In this document: positions 9,680 through 19,892 of the stretch, in pieces
How positions within the stretch are numbered: position 1 is the stretch's first letter
Layout: each line of letters begins with the position of its first letter
Assembly: GCA_011321845.1 (NCBI GenBank)
Contig: DROQ01000055.1
Coordinates: forward strand, 1-64,000
Direction of reading: 5' to 3'
DNA from: Planctomycetota bacterium
GTDB taxonomy: Bacteria; Planctomycetota; UBA1135; GCA-002748355
Length of the DNA: 64,000 nucleotides
Notes under the pieces: model-generated
Database searches by the model: none
What the model was told of the DNA's origin: nothing
The model's input: the letters and a program-made list of their open reading frames with translations, nothing else
Position numbers and translations under genes: made by a program

Positions 9680-11625
9680 TTATCCTCTCCGTCTTCGTTT
9701 CCCTCATCCTTTTGGAGTTTATTTGCGAGTTTGCGGGTCAATCCTCCCACTCTTCCCTCCTGCCTGGCGGCGTCATCCGCGAGTTCCTTGCGGGACTTAC
9801 CCTTCTTCATCTTGTTGACAACCTTGGTCTTGCGGTTGACTCCCTCTTGGAGGGTGCGGAGCATCCTCAGCTCGGCCGAGAGCGGAACAAGGGGCTGCTC
9901 CCCATCGTTGGGTTGGCTGGGTTTGGACTCGTCGTCGTTGTACTCGATCTGCTTCCTCAAGGCTTCGAGCAGCGCCTTGAGCAACCTCTCCACCTCCAAC
10001 TGGCGGACCGTGACAGACTCGCCCGTTTCAAAGGATTCCAACAACCCAGCGACCTTGCGGAGTTCCTGGGCAAGCTCCTTGACGATCTCGGGGAAGACGG
10101 CGGTACTCCCCTCCTCCTCCAGGAGGCGAAGGGCGGAGCGCGCCTCGGCCTCGAGCGAGCGTTCACCCTTGGAGATCTGCCGGCAGGCGGTCTTGATCGA
10201 AGTCGGGACGATGCCGCTCTGGGCCAGGGCTTCGATCCGCTTCCTGCGTTTTTGGGTCACCTTGGTGCGCGAAGTGAGGGCCACCTGCTTGGCCAGCATG
10301 GCCGTAAATCGCTCTTCCAGGGCACGGAGAACCTCCTCCTGCAACTCCTGTCTCAACTGGGCAAGAGCGTCCTCGAGCTTCTTTTTGGCTTCTTTGAGTT
10401 CGTCTTCAGCGTCTTTCTGGTCTCGCCTCGCCTTGCTCGGCTTTCTCTCCTTGAGAGATCCCGCTGCGTTTTTCTGTTTGGGAACCGCCAGCTCGACATT
10501 CTTCTTTCCAGGAATCGGTTCGCCTCCCCCATTTCCATCCTCTCCCTTCTCCGCCTCCTGGGCCTTGTCCATGTCCTTGGCCAGATCGTCGGTCTTTTGC
10601 ATGGTCTCCAACTGCTTCTTGGAGAGCTGCTCGAAAGGCAAGGAAAGAAGCTTGCGCTGAGCTTCTTCCTCCATTTTCTGGAGGGCTTCATCCGCCCTCT
10701 TGAGTTCGTCGATCGCGTTCTCCTGGTCATCGAGAGCGGCTTCGGGCGCTTTGGCTCCCATCCGCGCCTGGGCTCGTTGCATCGACTCGGCTGCCTTGCC
10801 CGCCGAGGATGAAGCGCTTCCCGACTGGCCCTCGGCGCCTCCTGCTTTCCCTTCGGACCCCTCCCCCTTGGACAGATCCTTCCCTTCCTGCTCAAGGGCT
10901 TTGAGGCTCTCTTCGAGTTTCTCGGCCTTCTCGGCAAGCTCACCCTGTTTTTCGGTGAGACGGGGATCCTCCTTGGCCGTTGCCCCGAGCGCCTTGGTCC
11001 CGCTCTTGACCTCCTGTTCCTTGGCAATGAGGTCCTGGACCCTCGAACGCGCCTCCTTGAGATCCTCAATGTGCTTCTTGAGCTTCTCGGCCTTGGAGGA
11101 TTCCTCCTTCTCCTTACGCTGCTCGCTAAGGAGCTTGTCGACCTTGTTTTTGAACTTCTCCAGTTTGTCGATCTGCTCCATGAGCTTGCGGAGATCCACG
11201 TCTCGATCCAGGAGGAGCTGCATGAGCTGATCCAGGTCCTTGCGGATCGTGTCCATCTGCCTGATGGCCTCGTCCCAGGACTTGCCCTCGAGCATGTCCG
11301 AGACCTCCTTCATCCGCTCCTCCATTTTCGTCTCGGCCATGAATCGGAGCCCAACCTGGATCCGCTTGACCTTGTCAGGCTCCCGCTCCTTGAGTTCGGC
11401 CTTGAGACTGCGCATCGTCGACTGGAGTTCTCGGAACTTGAGAACCGCCTGGGACTGCAGATGTGTGGGAGACACCTCTTTGCCTCCTTGCTCCCCGGCG
11501 CTTTTCTGCCCCGCTTGATCTCCTCCTACCTTGGCCTGTGCTTGGGAGCACAGGCCGGGAGCCATCACTCCCAGGGAGAAAAGAAACGCGAGACCCACGC
11601 ACAAGCTTTTCGCAGCCGTCTTCAT
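9676..11625 (-). CDS. Secreted long coiled-coil protein
   Basis: Start reassigned to MKTAAKSLCVGLAFLFSLGVMAPGLCSQ (signal peptide) at 11625 rather than 11676; Glu/Lys/Leu-rich heptad-like body. Confidence 0.6.
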   Translation of the reverse strand: MKTAAKSLCVGLAFLFSLGVMAPGLCSQAQAKVGGDQAGQKSAGEQGGKEVSPTHLQSQAVLKFRELQSTMRSLKAELKEREPDKVKRIQVGLRFMAETKMEERMKEVSDMLEGKSWDEAIRQMDTIRKDLDQLMQLLLDRDVDLRKLMEQIDKLEKFKNKVDKLLSEQRKEKEESSKAEKLKKHIEDLKEARSRVQDLIAKEQEVKSGTKALGATAKEDPRLTEKQGELAEKAEKLEESLKALEQEGKDLSKGEGSEGKAGGAEGQSGSASSSAGKAAESMQRAQARMGAKAPEAALDDQENAIDELKRADEALQKMEEEAQRKLLSLPFEQLSKKQLETMQKTDDLAKDMDKAQEAEKGEDGNGGGEPIPGKKNVELAVPKQKNAAGSLKERKPSKARRDQKDAEDELKEAKKKLEDALAQLRQELQEEVLRALEERFTAMLAKQVALTSRTKVTQKRRKRIEALAQSGIVPTSIKTACRQISKGERSLEAEARSALRLLEEEGSTAVFPEIVKELAQELRKVAGLLESFETGESVTVRQLEVERLLKALLEALRKQIEYNDDESKPSQPNDGEQPLVPLSAELRMLRTLQEGVNRKTKVVNKMKKGKSRKELADDAARQEGRVGGLTRKLANKLQKDEGNEDGEDK

Positions 11626-11629
11626 CTTG

Positions 11630-13903
11630 TCACCTGTCCTTCCCGTTCTTGTCAGGACCATCCTTTCCTGGGCCAAAGAGCTCGTTCATTTCCTTTTTCA
11701 GAGCAGCCTTGGCCTTTTCTCTCGCACCTTCCTCCAGGCGGATCACCTCTCGAAGGGTGTTCAGAATCCTTGTAAAGGTCTCAAGGCGCGTCATGTACCG
11801 GAGTACATTCCGCATCATCGAGGCGACTTCATCATATCCCTTGGAGACCAGGACGCGGTCCCCCTGGGAGGCGGATCGGGCATATCCCCGCACTGACCCC
11901 GCGAGGGAGGGCATATGCCTGGTTCCCAGGAGGTCCAGGGGTTCCACGATCCGGGACTTGAGCCTGAACACCCGGGATTCCTCGGCCAGACGGTTGTTCC
12001 ACATCTCGTCCAGGATGGCGTCGTAACGCCGGCCGATCCCGCCGACACTTCGACCCAGGTGCCGCTGGTGGCGCGCAAGGGTCAGGATCCGTCTCCGGAT
12101 CTTTTCCTTGTTGTCACCCGCCTTCGAGAGATCCTGCAAATCCCTGAATTCGGCGGCATCCGCCAGGTGTTGTTTGAGCAGTTTCTCGAACTCGAGCCGT
12201 TGCTCGTTCTGGCGGCGAAGGAGTTCCTTCAACAACTCGGATGGAGTCACAACCTTGAAGGCGTACGCGTCCGAGATGGTCTCGGCGGCCGTGCCATCCT
12301 TCCCCTTCTCGATGCTTTCCTGCGGGCGGTTGTCTTTGGCCCCCACCCGGATGGCGAGAAACTCGCCGGGGTGGATCGGGTTGGCCGGATCCATCAGGGC
12401 GTCCTTTTTCTTCAGCAAGGGAAGAAGGTCGAAGACGATTGGGCGATCAAAGACGGGGCTCCCAGGCTCGAAGTCCTCGAGTCCTTGGGCCTTGGTCTCT
12501 TCGAAGTCCTTGATGCGCTCGGGAGAACCAACCGAGGCAGTCTTCCCTTTGGCGAAAAGCAGCCGAATACGGGAGAGACCGAAGTCGTCCACTGCGGTGA
12601 CCTCGACGGGGATCTTGGCCATGGGTGTGATCTTGGCTCCGACACCCCGCACTACCAGCTTGACCCGGGGGGGGCGATCGGGAACCACCTGCAAAACAAG
12701 GCGCCGCCCCAAGCCCTCGCGAAGACCGCTCTCGTCCTCCAAGGCCACGACAAAGAGACCCGAAGTCCTAGGGACCACGCTGCCCGCGAAACCCAAACCT
12801 CCATCCACCAATTCGAGGGACCCTTGGGGGTCTCCACCGATTTCGACCCATGCCCTGGTCACCTTCTTGCTGACCTTGCCTTTGATCTCAAGAGAGGCCC
12901 CCTGGGGAACGACAAGCTCTCCGGCGTCGGGCGCAAGGGCTTCGTCCTCTTTGCCCATGTATTTGGGAAAGTGCACGAGAAGAGAGAGGTCCTGGACCAT
13001 GGGCCGATCCACGAGGCGCACGAACAAGTCCTGGGTGAGCCCGTCCCCGCCTTCGGCCCAGGCCTGGATCGGATCCATCAAGCCGGGAAAGGTCACCGAG
13101 AAGACATTCTCACCCGTGTTCTGCACCATAGGTTCGGTGGTCCAGCTCCCCCCCACGAAGCGCCAGTGGATGAACACCCGCTCGGGAACCACTCCTTCGG
13201 CGCGCACCTGGAGCGTCAAATCATCTCCTCGTGGAGAGACGAGGACCCCATCCTTGGCATCCATGAAGCGCAGCTGCGTCTTCCGGGGCCAGTCCACAAC
13301 CCTGCTCAAGAGCAGGTTGCGCTGCGCCCAGATCTTGAAGGTTTTCGGGCTGATCCCAGCGGCGACCAGAATGAGGAGGAAGCCCCCTCCAAACATCAGC
13401 AGCTCCCGGCGGAGGCGCTCACGACGGATCGCCTTAGAAAAATGCAGTTCCTCCAGCTCCTTTGCGTTCAGGAGAACCGCTTCGGCCATCAGTGCCTGGG
13501 ACTCCCCACGGACCTTCCCCTGGACAAGGATCCGCGAGAACTGCAAGGCCGAGATGAATCGTTGCCCCAGGCCAGGAGTTGCCCGTTCGACCGCAAGAGC
13601 GAGTTCATCATCCGCGAGCCGAGACTGCAGGGGGCCCCAGACCTTTTTGTAGAGCCCCCAGGCCACCCAGAGCAACCAGAGGACCAGTAGGACAGCTCTC
13701 GCCGGCATCTCCAGTCGAAGCATGCGGTCCAGCCCGAAGGTGACCAGGTAGTAGAGGAGACAGGCCGGAGCCAGAAACCCCAGGCCCTCGATCAAGATCC
13801 CCTTGCGCACCTTCGAACGGAGATTGCCCAGGTTCGCCTGGAAACGTGCGAGGCTCCTTGCCACTTCTTGGGCGATCGTGGATGGAAGTTTGGTTTCACT
13901 CAT
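11630..13903 (-). CDS. Membrane protein, DUF4175-like
   Basis: N-terminal TM helices then LADDELALAVERATPGLGQRFISALQF; large extracytoplasmic body and C-terminal coiled coil. Confidence 0.55.
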   Translation of the reverse strand: MSETKLPSTIAQEVARSLARFQANLGNLRSKVRKGILIEGLGFLAPACLLYYLVTFGLDRMLRLEMPARAVLLVLWLLWVAWGLYKKVWGPLQSRLADDELALAVERATPGLGQRFISALQFSRILVQGKVRGESQALMAEAVLLNAKELEELHFSKAIRRERLRRELLMFGGGFLLILVAAGISPKTFKIWAQRNLLLSRVVDWPRKTQLRFMDAKDGVLVSPRGDDLTLQVRAEGVVPERVFIHWRFVGGSWTTEPMVQNTGENVFSVTFPGLMDPIQAWAEGGDGLTQDLFVRLVDRPMVQDLSLLVHFPKYMGKEDEALAPDAGELVVPQGASLEIKGKVSKKVTRAWVEIGGDPQGSLELVDGGLGFAGSVVPRTSGLFVVALEDESGLREGLGRRLVLQVVPDRPPRVKLVVRGVGAKITPMAKIPVEVTAVDDFGLSRIRLLFAKGKTASVGSPERIKDFEETKAQGLEDFEPGSPVFDRPIVFDLLPLLKKKDALMDPANPIHPGEFLAIRVGAKDNRPQESIEKGKDGTAAETISDAYAFKVVTPSELLKELLRRQNEQRLEFEKLLKQHLADAAEFRDLQDLSKAGDNKEKIRRRILTLARHQRHLGRSVGGIGRRYDAILDEMWNNRLAEESRVFRLKSRIVEPLDLLGTRHMPSLAGSVRGYARSASQGDRVLVSKGYDEVASMMRNVLRYMTRLETFTRILNTLREVIRLEEGAREKAKAALKKEMNELFGPGKDGPDKNGKDR

Positions 13904-13941
13904 CGAATCAGTTCTTGTGGATCAGTTCTTGTTGGGGAGCC

Positions 13942-16443
13942 TCAAATCAAGTCGAATCGCTTTCTCAGGATCCATTCAAGCGTCAGAAAGAAGACCACCA
14001 GGGCCAGAGAAAACCAGTTGTCCCAGAGAGGAAAGGGAAAAGCGTAGACCGAAGTGCGCGACCGGGAGGGGATCCCGGCGACCCGGTCCGCGAGGTGGTC
14101 GGGCATGAGAAATTCGCCCCCCGCAGTCTTGGCCAGTCGTTGAAGCCCCGCTCGGTCCATGGGCCCCCGGCTCTCCAGTTTGGAACGCTGGACCTCGAAG
14201 GTGACGGGTTTGCCCGCCCCGTCCCCGGACATGGCTGTAACCGTCCATGTCCCCGTCCCGGTCGGCCGGAAGGCTCCACGATACCGTCCCTCCCCCGACG
14301 CCAGCGGCTTGAGCCGAACTTCGAAGGAGCTGCCCTTGGGTCCCTGGACCCGCACCGGGACATCCTCGGCGATCAGGGGCTCGAAGTTTTCATTGAGCGC
14401 CCGGAGGAAGATCTCAACCTCCTTGCCCAGAGTCACCTTGGTCAGGGAGAGCCCGAGTTTGTATCTTCCGCTCCCGGCCGTGAGGCGCCCCTCGCTCAAG
14501 AAGCGGAGACCCTTGAGCCAATAGCGGTTGAAGGCCGGCTCCATCACTCCGAACCAGCGATAGGTCTCATCGGTGCCCGAGTAGCTGACTCTGCCCGCTC
14601 CCACGAATTGCGTCGCGAGAATGGGGCGTCGCTGTCCCCCCACCATGAACGCGTCATTGGGATGATCGATCAGCACGAAGGCCGCCGGCTTCTTGCGCAG
14701 AACGGGAAAGGACCAGTGAAAACCCGGAAGCAGACCCCAGATCTGCTCGTTGGCCTCGGGCGAGGACACCAGGCGCAGACTCCGGTGGCGCTTGCCCTCG
14801 GTCGTCAGGTGCCAGGGCCATGCGGTCCGGAAGAAGCGGCCATATCCGATCTCCCGTTCCGCGGAGGGAAGGTCGGGGACGATCGGCAAGAGGTCCACAA
14901 GGGGTTTGAGGCTTGAGTCGGGTTGGATGGCGGAGAGAGAGAACTTGTCCCCCATGACCCACCAGAGCCCAGTCCCCCGCTCCGAGACGGCCCGCTCCAC
15001 CATTTGCGAAAACTCGAGGGGGATCGAGCGTGGATCGGGATCGAGAAAGACGATCACGTCCCACTCATCCAGTTCCTTGGGGTCCTTGGGAAGAGCTCTG
15101 AGGCTCACGTTGCCTTCCTGGGGGAAACCCTTTTCCGCGCTTTGGAGCCAGCAGGCTACCTTGACTGTGTCATCCCGCTGAAGCTGCGTTTTGACCAGAC
15201 GGTACTCAAAAGTGGGAGAGCCCGCGATCACCAACACATCCAAGGTCGAAGTGAGCACCTGGACGCGATGGACGATCCGGTGACGCTCCCGATCGAAGTC
15301 CTCCCCCTCCGGAGGACCGAGCTCGACCTCGAGCACGTGTTCGCCCTCCTTCTCCAGCTTTTGGGGAGGAAACTTGACGGTGACCGAGGGTTGGTCTCCC
15401 CCCAATTCGACCCGCTTGGTGGCCAGGGTTTTTCGCCCTCCCTCCGAGCGCTCCATGAGCCGAACCTCCACCTGCTGCAGAGGGTATCCCTGCGACTGGA
15501 CCCGCACGGAGACGGGAACGGGATCTCCCTTGAACACCTTCTCCGGCGCCTGGAGGTCACTCAGAGAAACGATCCATGCTTCGCGTGGATCTCCGACTCC
15601 GACCACATAAACCTTGTCGATGTTCTTGCGGGCGAGGATAGCCCCGGCCTCCTCGGGGCGGCCTCCCAGATTGACACGTCCATCCGTCAAGAGGATCACC
15701 CCCGCCACCCGGGCGGAACGGACCGCGTCCAGAGCCTGCCGGAGCGAAGTCGTGAGGTTGGTTCCACCCTCGGTGGGCTTCATCGCGTCCCAGTCCAGGA
15801 CCGGTGGGGGGGGAAGCCGGCCCAACCTCACCTGATCCTTCCCGAGCTTTTTTCCCCCGACCTCCTTGGAAGCCTTGGTGGTTTTGGACTCCTTCCCTTT
15901 TTCCCTCTCCTGCTTCTCGGGAGCCGGTCGCGATCCTTCCCCAAAGAGACGCACCCTGACGAGGTTCTTCTTGGCCAGAGTGTTCAGGATGTCCTTGGTT
16001 TTCAGCAGGTGGATGGAGAGGCCGAACCGACTCATGGTCGAGGGGTCCTCGACGCCGATGGCCTTCCAGGAATCGGACTCCTTCTCCGAGTGGGCGTAGC
16101 TGTCCAGATGGCCCATGGACTGGGAAGCGTCCAGCAAGACGATTACTTCACCGGGCCGAATCGACTTGCGAACCTTGACAAGGGTGGGCTCGAGGAGGAG
16201 GAGGGCGATCGAAGCGAGGGCCATCAACCGGAGGAAGGCAAGCAGGGAACGTTTGGCGGGGGAAAGACGCCGAGCGTCCTTTTTGTAGAGGTAGAACACC
16301 AGGAAAAGGATCGCGACCGTGGCCGCGATGGAGAGGAGGGCGAGGGTCCCGCCCGGGAGGGAACTGAACTCGAAGCGCAGCTTCTCTCCCGCCTGTCCTT
16401 CCCCGGGTCCGAGCCCGGCCAACCATTTCAGAAACTGTTCCAT
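13942..16443 (-). CDS. Membrane-anchored vWA-domain protein with GATase1-like C-terminal region
   Basis: TM helices; MIDAS VIVLLDASQSMG, GGTNLTTSL, VILLTDGR; C-terminal LDVLVIAGSPTFEYRLVKTQL... Confidence 0.75.
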   Translation of the reverse strand: MEQFLKWLAGLGPGEGQAGEKLRFEFSSLPGGTLALLSIAATVAILFLVFYLYKKDARRLSPAKRSLLAFLRLMALASIALLLLEPTLVKVRKSIRPGEVIVLLDASQSMGHLDSYAHSEKESDSWKAIGVEDPSTMSRFGLSIHLLKTKDILNTLAKKNLVRVRLFGEGSRPAPEKQEREKGKESKTTKASKEVGGKKLGKDQVRLGRLPPPPVLDWDAMKPTEGGTNLTTSLRQALDAVRSARVAGVILLTDGRVNLGGRPEEAGAILARKNIDKVYVVGVGDPREAWIVSLSDLQAPEKVFKGDPVPVSVRVQSQGYPLQQVEVRLMERSEGGRKTLATKRVELGGDQPSVTVKFPPQKLEKEGEHVLEVELGPPEGEDFDRERHRIVHRVQVLTSTLDVLVIAGSPTFEYRLVKTQLQRDDTVKVACWLQSAEKGFPQEGNVSLRALPKDPKELDEWDVIVFLDPDPRSIPLEFSQMVERAVSERGTGLWWVMGDKFSLSAIQPDSSLKPLVDLLPIVPDLPSAEREIGYGRFFRTAWPWHLTTEGKRHRSLRLVSSPEANEQIWGLLPGFHWSFPVLRKKPAAFVLIDHPNDAFMVGGQRRPILATQFVGAGRVSYSGTDETYRWFGVMEPAFNRYWLKGLRFLSEGRLTAGSGRYKLGLSLTKVTLGKEVEIFLRALNENFEPLIAEDVPVRVQGPKGSSFEVRLKPLASGEGRYRGAFRPTGTGTWTVTAMSGDGAGKPVTFEVQRSKLESRGPMDRAGLQRLAKTAGGEFLMPDHLADRVAGIPSRSRTSVYAFPFPLWDNWFSLALVVFFLTLEWILRKRFDLI

Positions 16444-16530
16444 CGAGTCGCCAGCGTCCTTTTTTCAGGGGATCCCCAGCACAGAGGAGCCCTCTTCTTT
16501 TTTTCACATCCGGTCTTCAACAGCCCAGGC

Positions 16531-18783
16531 TCAGTGGTGTCCAAAGCGCCAGGCCAGGAAACTCTCCAACAACAAAAAACCCAGAAGGGCAAAAGCCAAC
16601 ACCCGCCAGAACTCCCCTTCTTCCACCAAAAAGCCGGCTTTTGCCGCCGAGGTTCCATCCACCCAGGTGGCCCTCTTCGCCATCTCGGCAGGAAGCCCCG
16701 CGAAAAACGTTTTCTTGGGAACCGTCTCGAGGCGCCCCTCCTCCCTCCAGGGGGAGACGGAAAAGAAACGCTTTTCGGTACCAAGCCCCACACGCTCCAC
16801 GCTGAGTGTCCACGCGCCCGCCATGGGCCATGGACGCCCCTCTTCGGGACCCACCAAGGCCTTCAAGAAATCGGGGTCCTCTTTGTCAGGCCGGGCCAGG
16901 ACTCCCAACTCCACGTCCGGCCCGCCCCCTTCCACTGCAAGAGGAAGAATCCGGAGGGCGGGCCTGTACTCCGCGGCCGGGAGGGAGAGCTTCCACACAC
17001 CCCTGGGTCCCAGGTTGAAGGGCCGCAAATCCATCGGCTTCAGGAGCTGCTCCGCCAGGCGGGTCATCAGGACGGGGTAGGAGAAGTCCCCCGGCCAGCT
17101 CGTCCAGGCGGCGTCGGCCGTCGTGGTCATCAGGGCAACCGATCCCCTTCCGTATTTCTTCTCCAGCAGAAGGGGGGACCCACTCTCGTCCCCAAGCCTC
17201 AGGAGTACGCTCGCACCCTCCCCCAGGATCGCCGCTCCCTTGGGGTCCCTTGCAATGTCGTGGTAACGGCCCACAGAGACCAGCGAGAGCAGCTTGGAGA
17301 GGACATCCTTCATCCCCACGAAGAGGGGGTCCTCGGCCTTGGTGATCACTGGGGAGAGGGGTTTTCCCATGTCTCCCTCGACCTGATCGAGGGGAGCGGG
17401 AAGGAGGCCCTTGCCATCCTTCCAGAGGAGACTGTTGTAGGAGTTCACCGAAACCTGGTCTCCCGTGAAGACCAGCAGGCCTCCCCCCTTCTTCACCCAT
17501 GCTTCGACTCTCTGGACCTCTTTCTCGGGCAAGCGGCCCATGTTGGCGAAAACAATCAAATCGAAGAGGTCCAGCTTCTTCTGGGGAAAATCGTATTCGT
17601 CGCTGCGCGTCACCGAGAAGCCGGAAGCGCCATCCTCGCTCGGATCCAGAGCCGAGGCCAGATAAAAGGTCTCCGCCAGCTCCGCCCGTTCTCCGGGGTC
17701 TCCGTCCACGAGCAGAATCTGCGCGGCATCCTGGACTTCGACCGCAAGGGCCCGTCGGTTGTCCAAGCCCAATCGGTCCATCGGCAGGTCGGCCTGCACG
17801 ACGTGCGAGCCCGCCGAGGCGAAGTCCACACGAAAAATCTCCACCCTGGAGCTGTTGGGAGCGATGGACTCGAGAGGCCTGGTAATCCTCGCCCCCCCAT
17901 CCACCTGGAATCCAAGAGAGGTCCTCGGGCTCGCCTCCCTGGAAAAGTTGAAGACCTCCACCTCGAAGCGAGAGGGAATCTTCTGAATCGATCTCGCCTG
18001 CAGGGGCTTGATGCTGGTGATCCCGAGGTTGCTTTGGCCGGTCTTGGTCACGGGAAAAAAGAACATCTTCCCCGTCCCCCCACGGAGCCCGCGGAGGCCT
18101 TTGACCAGGTTCTGCTTGAGACGCCCATCCGCCCCCATGAAATCAACACGCCGGAAGTCCGAAACGAGATAGATCGAGAGGCGTGAGGTTTTGGTCCCCA
18201 GGGCCTTGTCGATCCTCCGGAGCCCTTCGAAAAGGGCCGTGGGATCGAAGCGGTCAGGAGTGGCGCGGGCCGATCCGAGCACCTCCGCCAGGTCGCTCCT
18301 AAGGTTGGTTGTCACGGGGCGCGCGGAGAGATCGGGCTTGGTCGAAGAACTTCTCCAGAGGGTCAAATAATCCCCCCCTCGCGTCTTTCCGATCTGGTCC
18401 GAGATCTCGAGCACTTTCTTCCGGGCCGCGTCAAAAACCGTCCCTACGCCGGCCCGCTCTCCCAGACTTCCTGAGTCATCGAGAACAATCACATGGTGTG
18501 TGCTGCGTCGCCCCAAACCCAAGAGATCCTCCGAAGAGGCCATGGGACGAGAAAGCAAAAAAGCCAGTAGAGCGACGACCCCCATGCGCAAAAGGAGCAA
18601 CAAAAGCTGCTCGAAACGCATCCGTCTCCGCGTCTCTTTTTCCGCTCTCAGGAGAAACTCGATGGCCGCCCAACGAATCCTCTTGAAGCGCCGCTTGTTG
18701 AGGATGTGGATGATCAGGGGAATCGAGGCCAAACCCGTCCCCCAGAGGAGGAAGGGATTGAGAAAGGAAAAGGCGAGGATCAT
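16531..18783 (-). CDS. BatA-type N-terminal membrane region plus vWA-domain protein
   Basis: FLNPFLLWGTGLASIPLIIHILNKRRFKRIRWAAIEFLL...RMRFEQLLLLLLR (BatA-type); HVIVLDDSGSLG MIDAS; C-terminal ILLVDGDPGERAELAE GATase-like region. Confidence 0.8.
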   Translation of the reverse strand: MILAFSFLNPFLLWGTGLASIPLIIHILNKRRFKRIRWAAIEFLLRAEKETRRRMRFEQLLLLLLRMGVVALLAFLLSRPMASSEDLLGLGRRSTHHVIVLDDSGSLGERAGVGTVFDAARKKVLEISDQIGKTRGGDYLTLWRSSSTKPDLSARPVTTNLRSDLAEVLGSARATPDRFDPTALFEGLRRIDKALGTKTSRLSIYLVSDFRRVDFMGADGRLKQNLVKGLRGLRGGTGKMFFFPVTKTGQSNLGITSIKPLQARSIQKIPSRFEVEVFNFSREASPRTSLGFQVDGGARITRPLESIAPNSSRVEIFRVDFASAGSHVVQADLPMDRLGLDNRRALAVEVQDAAQILLVDGDPGERAELAETFYLASALDPSEDGASGFSVTRSDEYDFPQKKLDLFDLIVFANMGRLPEKEVQRVEAWVKKGGGLLVFTGDQVSVNSYNSLLWKDGKGLLPAPLDQVEGDMGKPLSPVITKAEDPLFVGMKDVLSKLLSLVSVGRYHDIARDPKGAAILGEGASVLLRLGDESGSPLLLEKKYGRGSVALMTTTADAAWTSWPGDFSYPVLMTRLAEQLLKPMDLRPFNLGPRGVWKLSLPAAEYRPALRILPLAVEGGGPDVELGVLARPDKEDPDFLKALVGPEEGRPWPMAGAWTLSVERVGLGTEKRFFSVSPWREEGRLETVPKKTFFAGLPAEMAKRATWVDGTSAAKAGFLVEEGEFWRVLAFALLGFLLLESFLAWRFGHH

Positions 18784-18809
18784 GAAGAGCGACTCCTAAT
18801 GGGCAGAGA

Positions 18810-19892
18810 TCAACGCTGGAGGATGGGAAGGTGGGCGTAGGGAAGGTTCAGGATGATGAGGGCGATGGCGGTCCCATAGGTCAGCCCCACCCCGTCGCCC
18901 TGCCAGCTCCCTTTGGAGCTTTGCCGTTTCAGCATGTACTCGGAGATCTCCTTGTAGTAACGATCCCAGTCCTTCCCGCCCTTCTGATAAAGGGCCTCGG
19001 AGAAATAGAGCTGGGCGTAGAAATGGAAGCCCCCGCTGCGGGTCGGGCTGAGATGGCTCTGCGCATACTTCATCGCCTTGATCGCCATCTTGTCGTCATA
19101 TTTTCCCGCGTTGTAGAGAACCGCGCAGGCCGCCGCCGTGATCGCGGGACGCGAAGGCCCCCGGAAGCGCGCCCCATAGCGGATCCCCCCATCCTCGTTC
19201 GCCGAGTCCGCAATGTATTTGATCGCGTTCTGGATCACCTTTTTGGGAACGTTGATCCCGGCATTGCGGCAGGCTCGGAGCCCCTGGACCTGGGTCACCG
19301 TCACCGAGCCCTCGTCATAGTTGTCGCCCGGAGCGTAGTTCCAGCCCCCATAGGAGGACTGGCTCTTGGCGGTGAGTCGGATGGCTTTGTCCAGAACCCG
19401 GCGGAGCTTGCGCTGCATTTTGAGATCCACCTCCATCCCGTAGACCTCCGCCAGGAACAGCATCGCGAAGCCGTGCCCATACATGGGCCGCTCCTCCTCC
19501 TGGAGAACCGAGATCAAACCGCTCTTGAGGGAGTGGCGCATCAAAAAGTCGGCGGCCTTGCGGATGTTCGGAGCGTAAGGACCACGCATGGGGGTGGACC
19601 CGGTCGCCATCAAAGCGAACCCCGCCAGGGAGGTCATCGCGACAGGGTAGCCATTGGAGGAGCCGTTGGCCCTCCAGGAGCCATCCCTGTTCTGGGTGCG
19701 GACAAGAAACTCCGCCCCTTTGCGGATCGCCCTCTCGATGCGAGCGTTCACTCCCCGGGGATAGAGTTTGCCGCTTTTAGGGATCTTGATCCCGTCGATC
19801 TCCTGGGCGCCAAGGCCGCTGGTCCCGGCAAGGAACAGGACCCCACAACCTCCAAGAAGGAAAATCGAAGGCAGACGAATCTTCATGCTCAT
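18810..19892 (-). CDS. Secreted prenyltransferase/squalene-cyclase-like repeat protein
   Basis: Signal peptide; alpha/alpha-barrel type repeats (GAEFLVRTQNRDGSW, AADFLMRHS, MYGHGFAMLFLAEVYG). Enzymatic activity not implied. Confidence 0.7.
   Translation of the reverse strand: MSMKIRLPSIFLLGGCGVLFLAGTSGLGAQEIDGIKIPKSGKLYPRGVNARIERAIRKGAEFLVRTQNRDGSWRANGSSNGYPVAMTSLAGFALMATGSTPMRGPYAPNIRKAADFLMRHSLKSGLISVLQEEERPMYGHGFAMLFLAEVYGMEVDLKMQRKLRRVLDKAIRLTAKSQSSYGGWNYAPGDNYDEGSVTVTQVQGLRACRNAGINVPKKVIQNAIKYIADSANEDGGIRYGARFRGPSRPAITAAACAVLYNAGKYDDKMAIKAMKYAQSHLSPTRSGGFHFYAQLYFSEALYQKGGKDWDRYYKEISEYMLKRQSSKGSWQGDGVGLTYGTAIALIILNLPYAHLPILQR

Noticed and set aside
8687-10660. 657-aa plus-strand ORF
   Set aside because: Antisense to the TPR and coiled-coil genes; Ser/Leu-rich translation is the reverse complement of Glu/Lys-rich coiled coil.
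14923-18186. 1087-aa plus-strand ORF
   Set aside because: Antisense to two vWA/BatA genes with clear MIDAS motifs; low-complexity composition and no recognisable domain.
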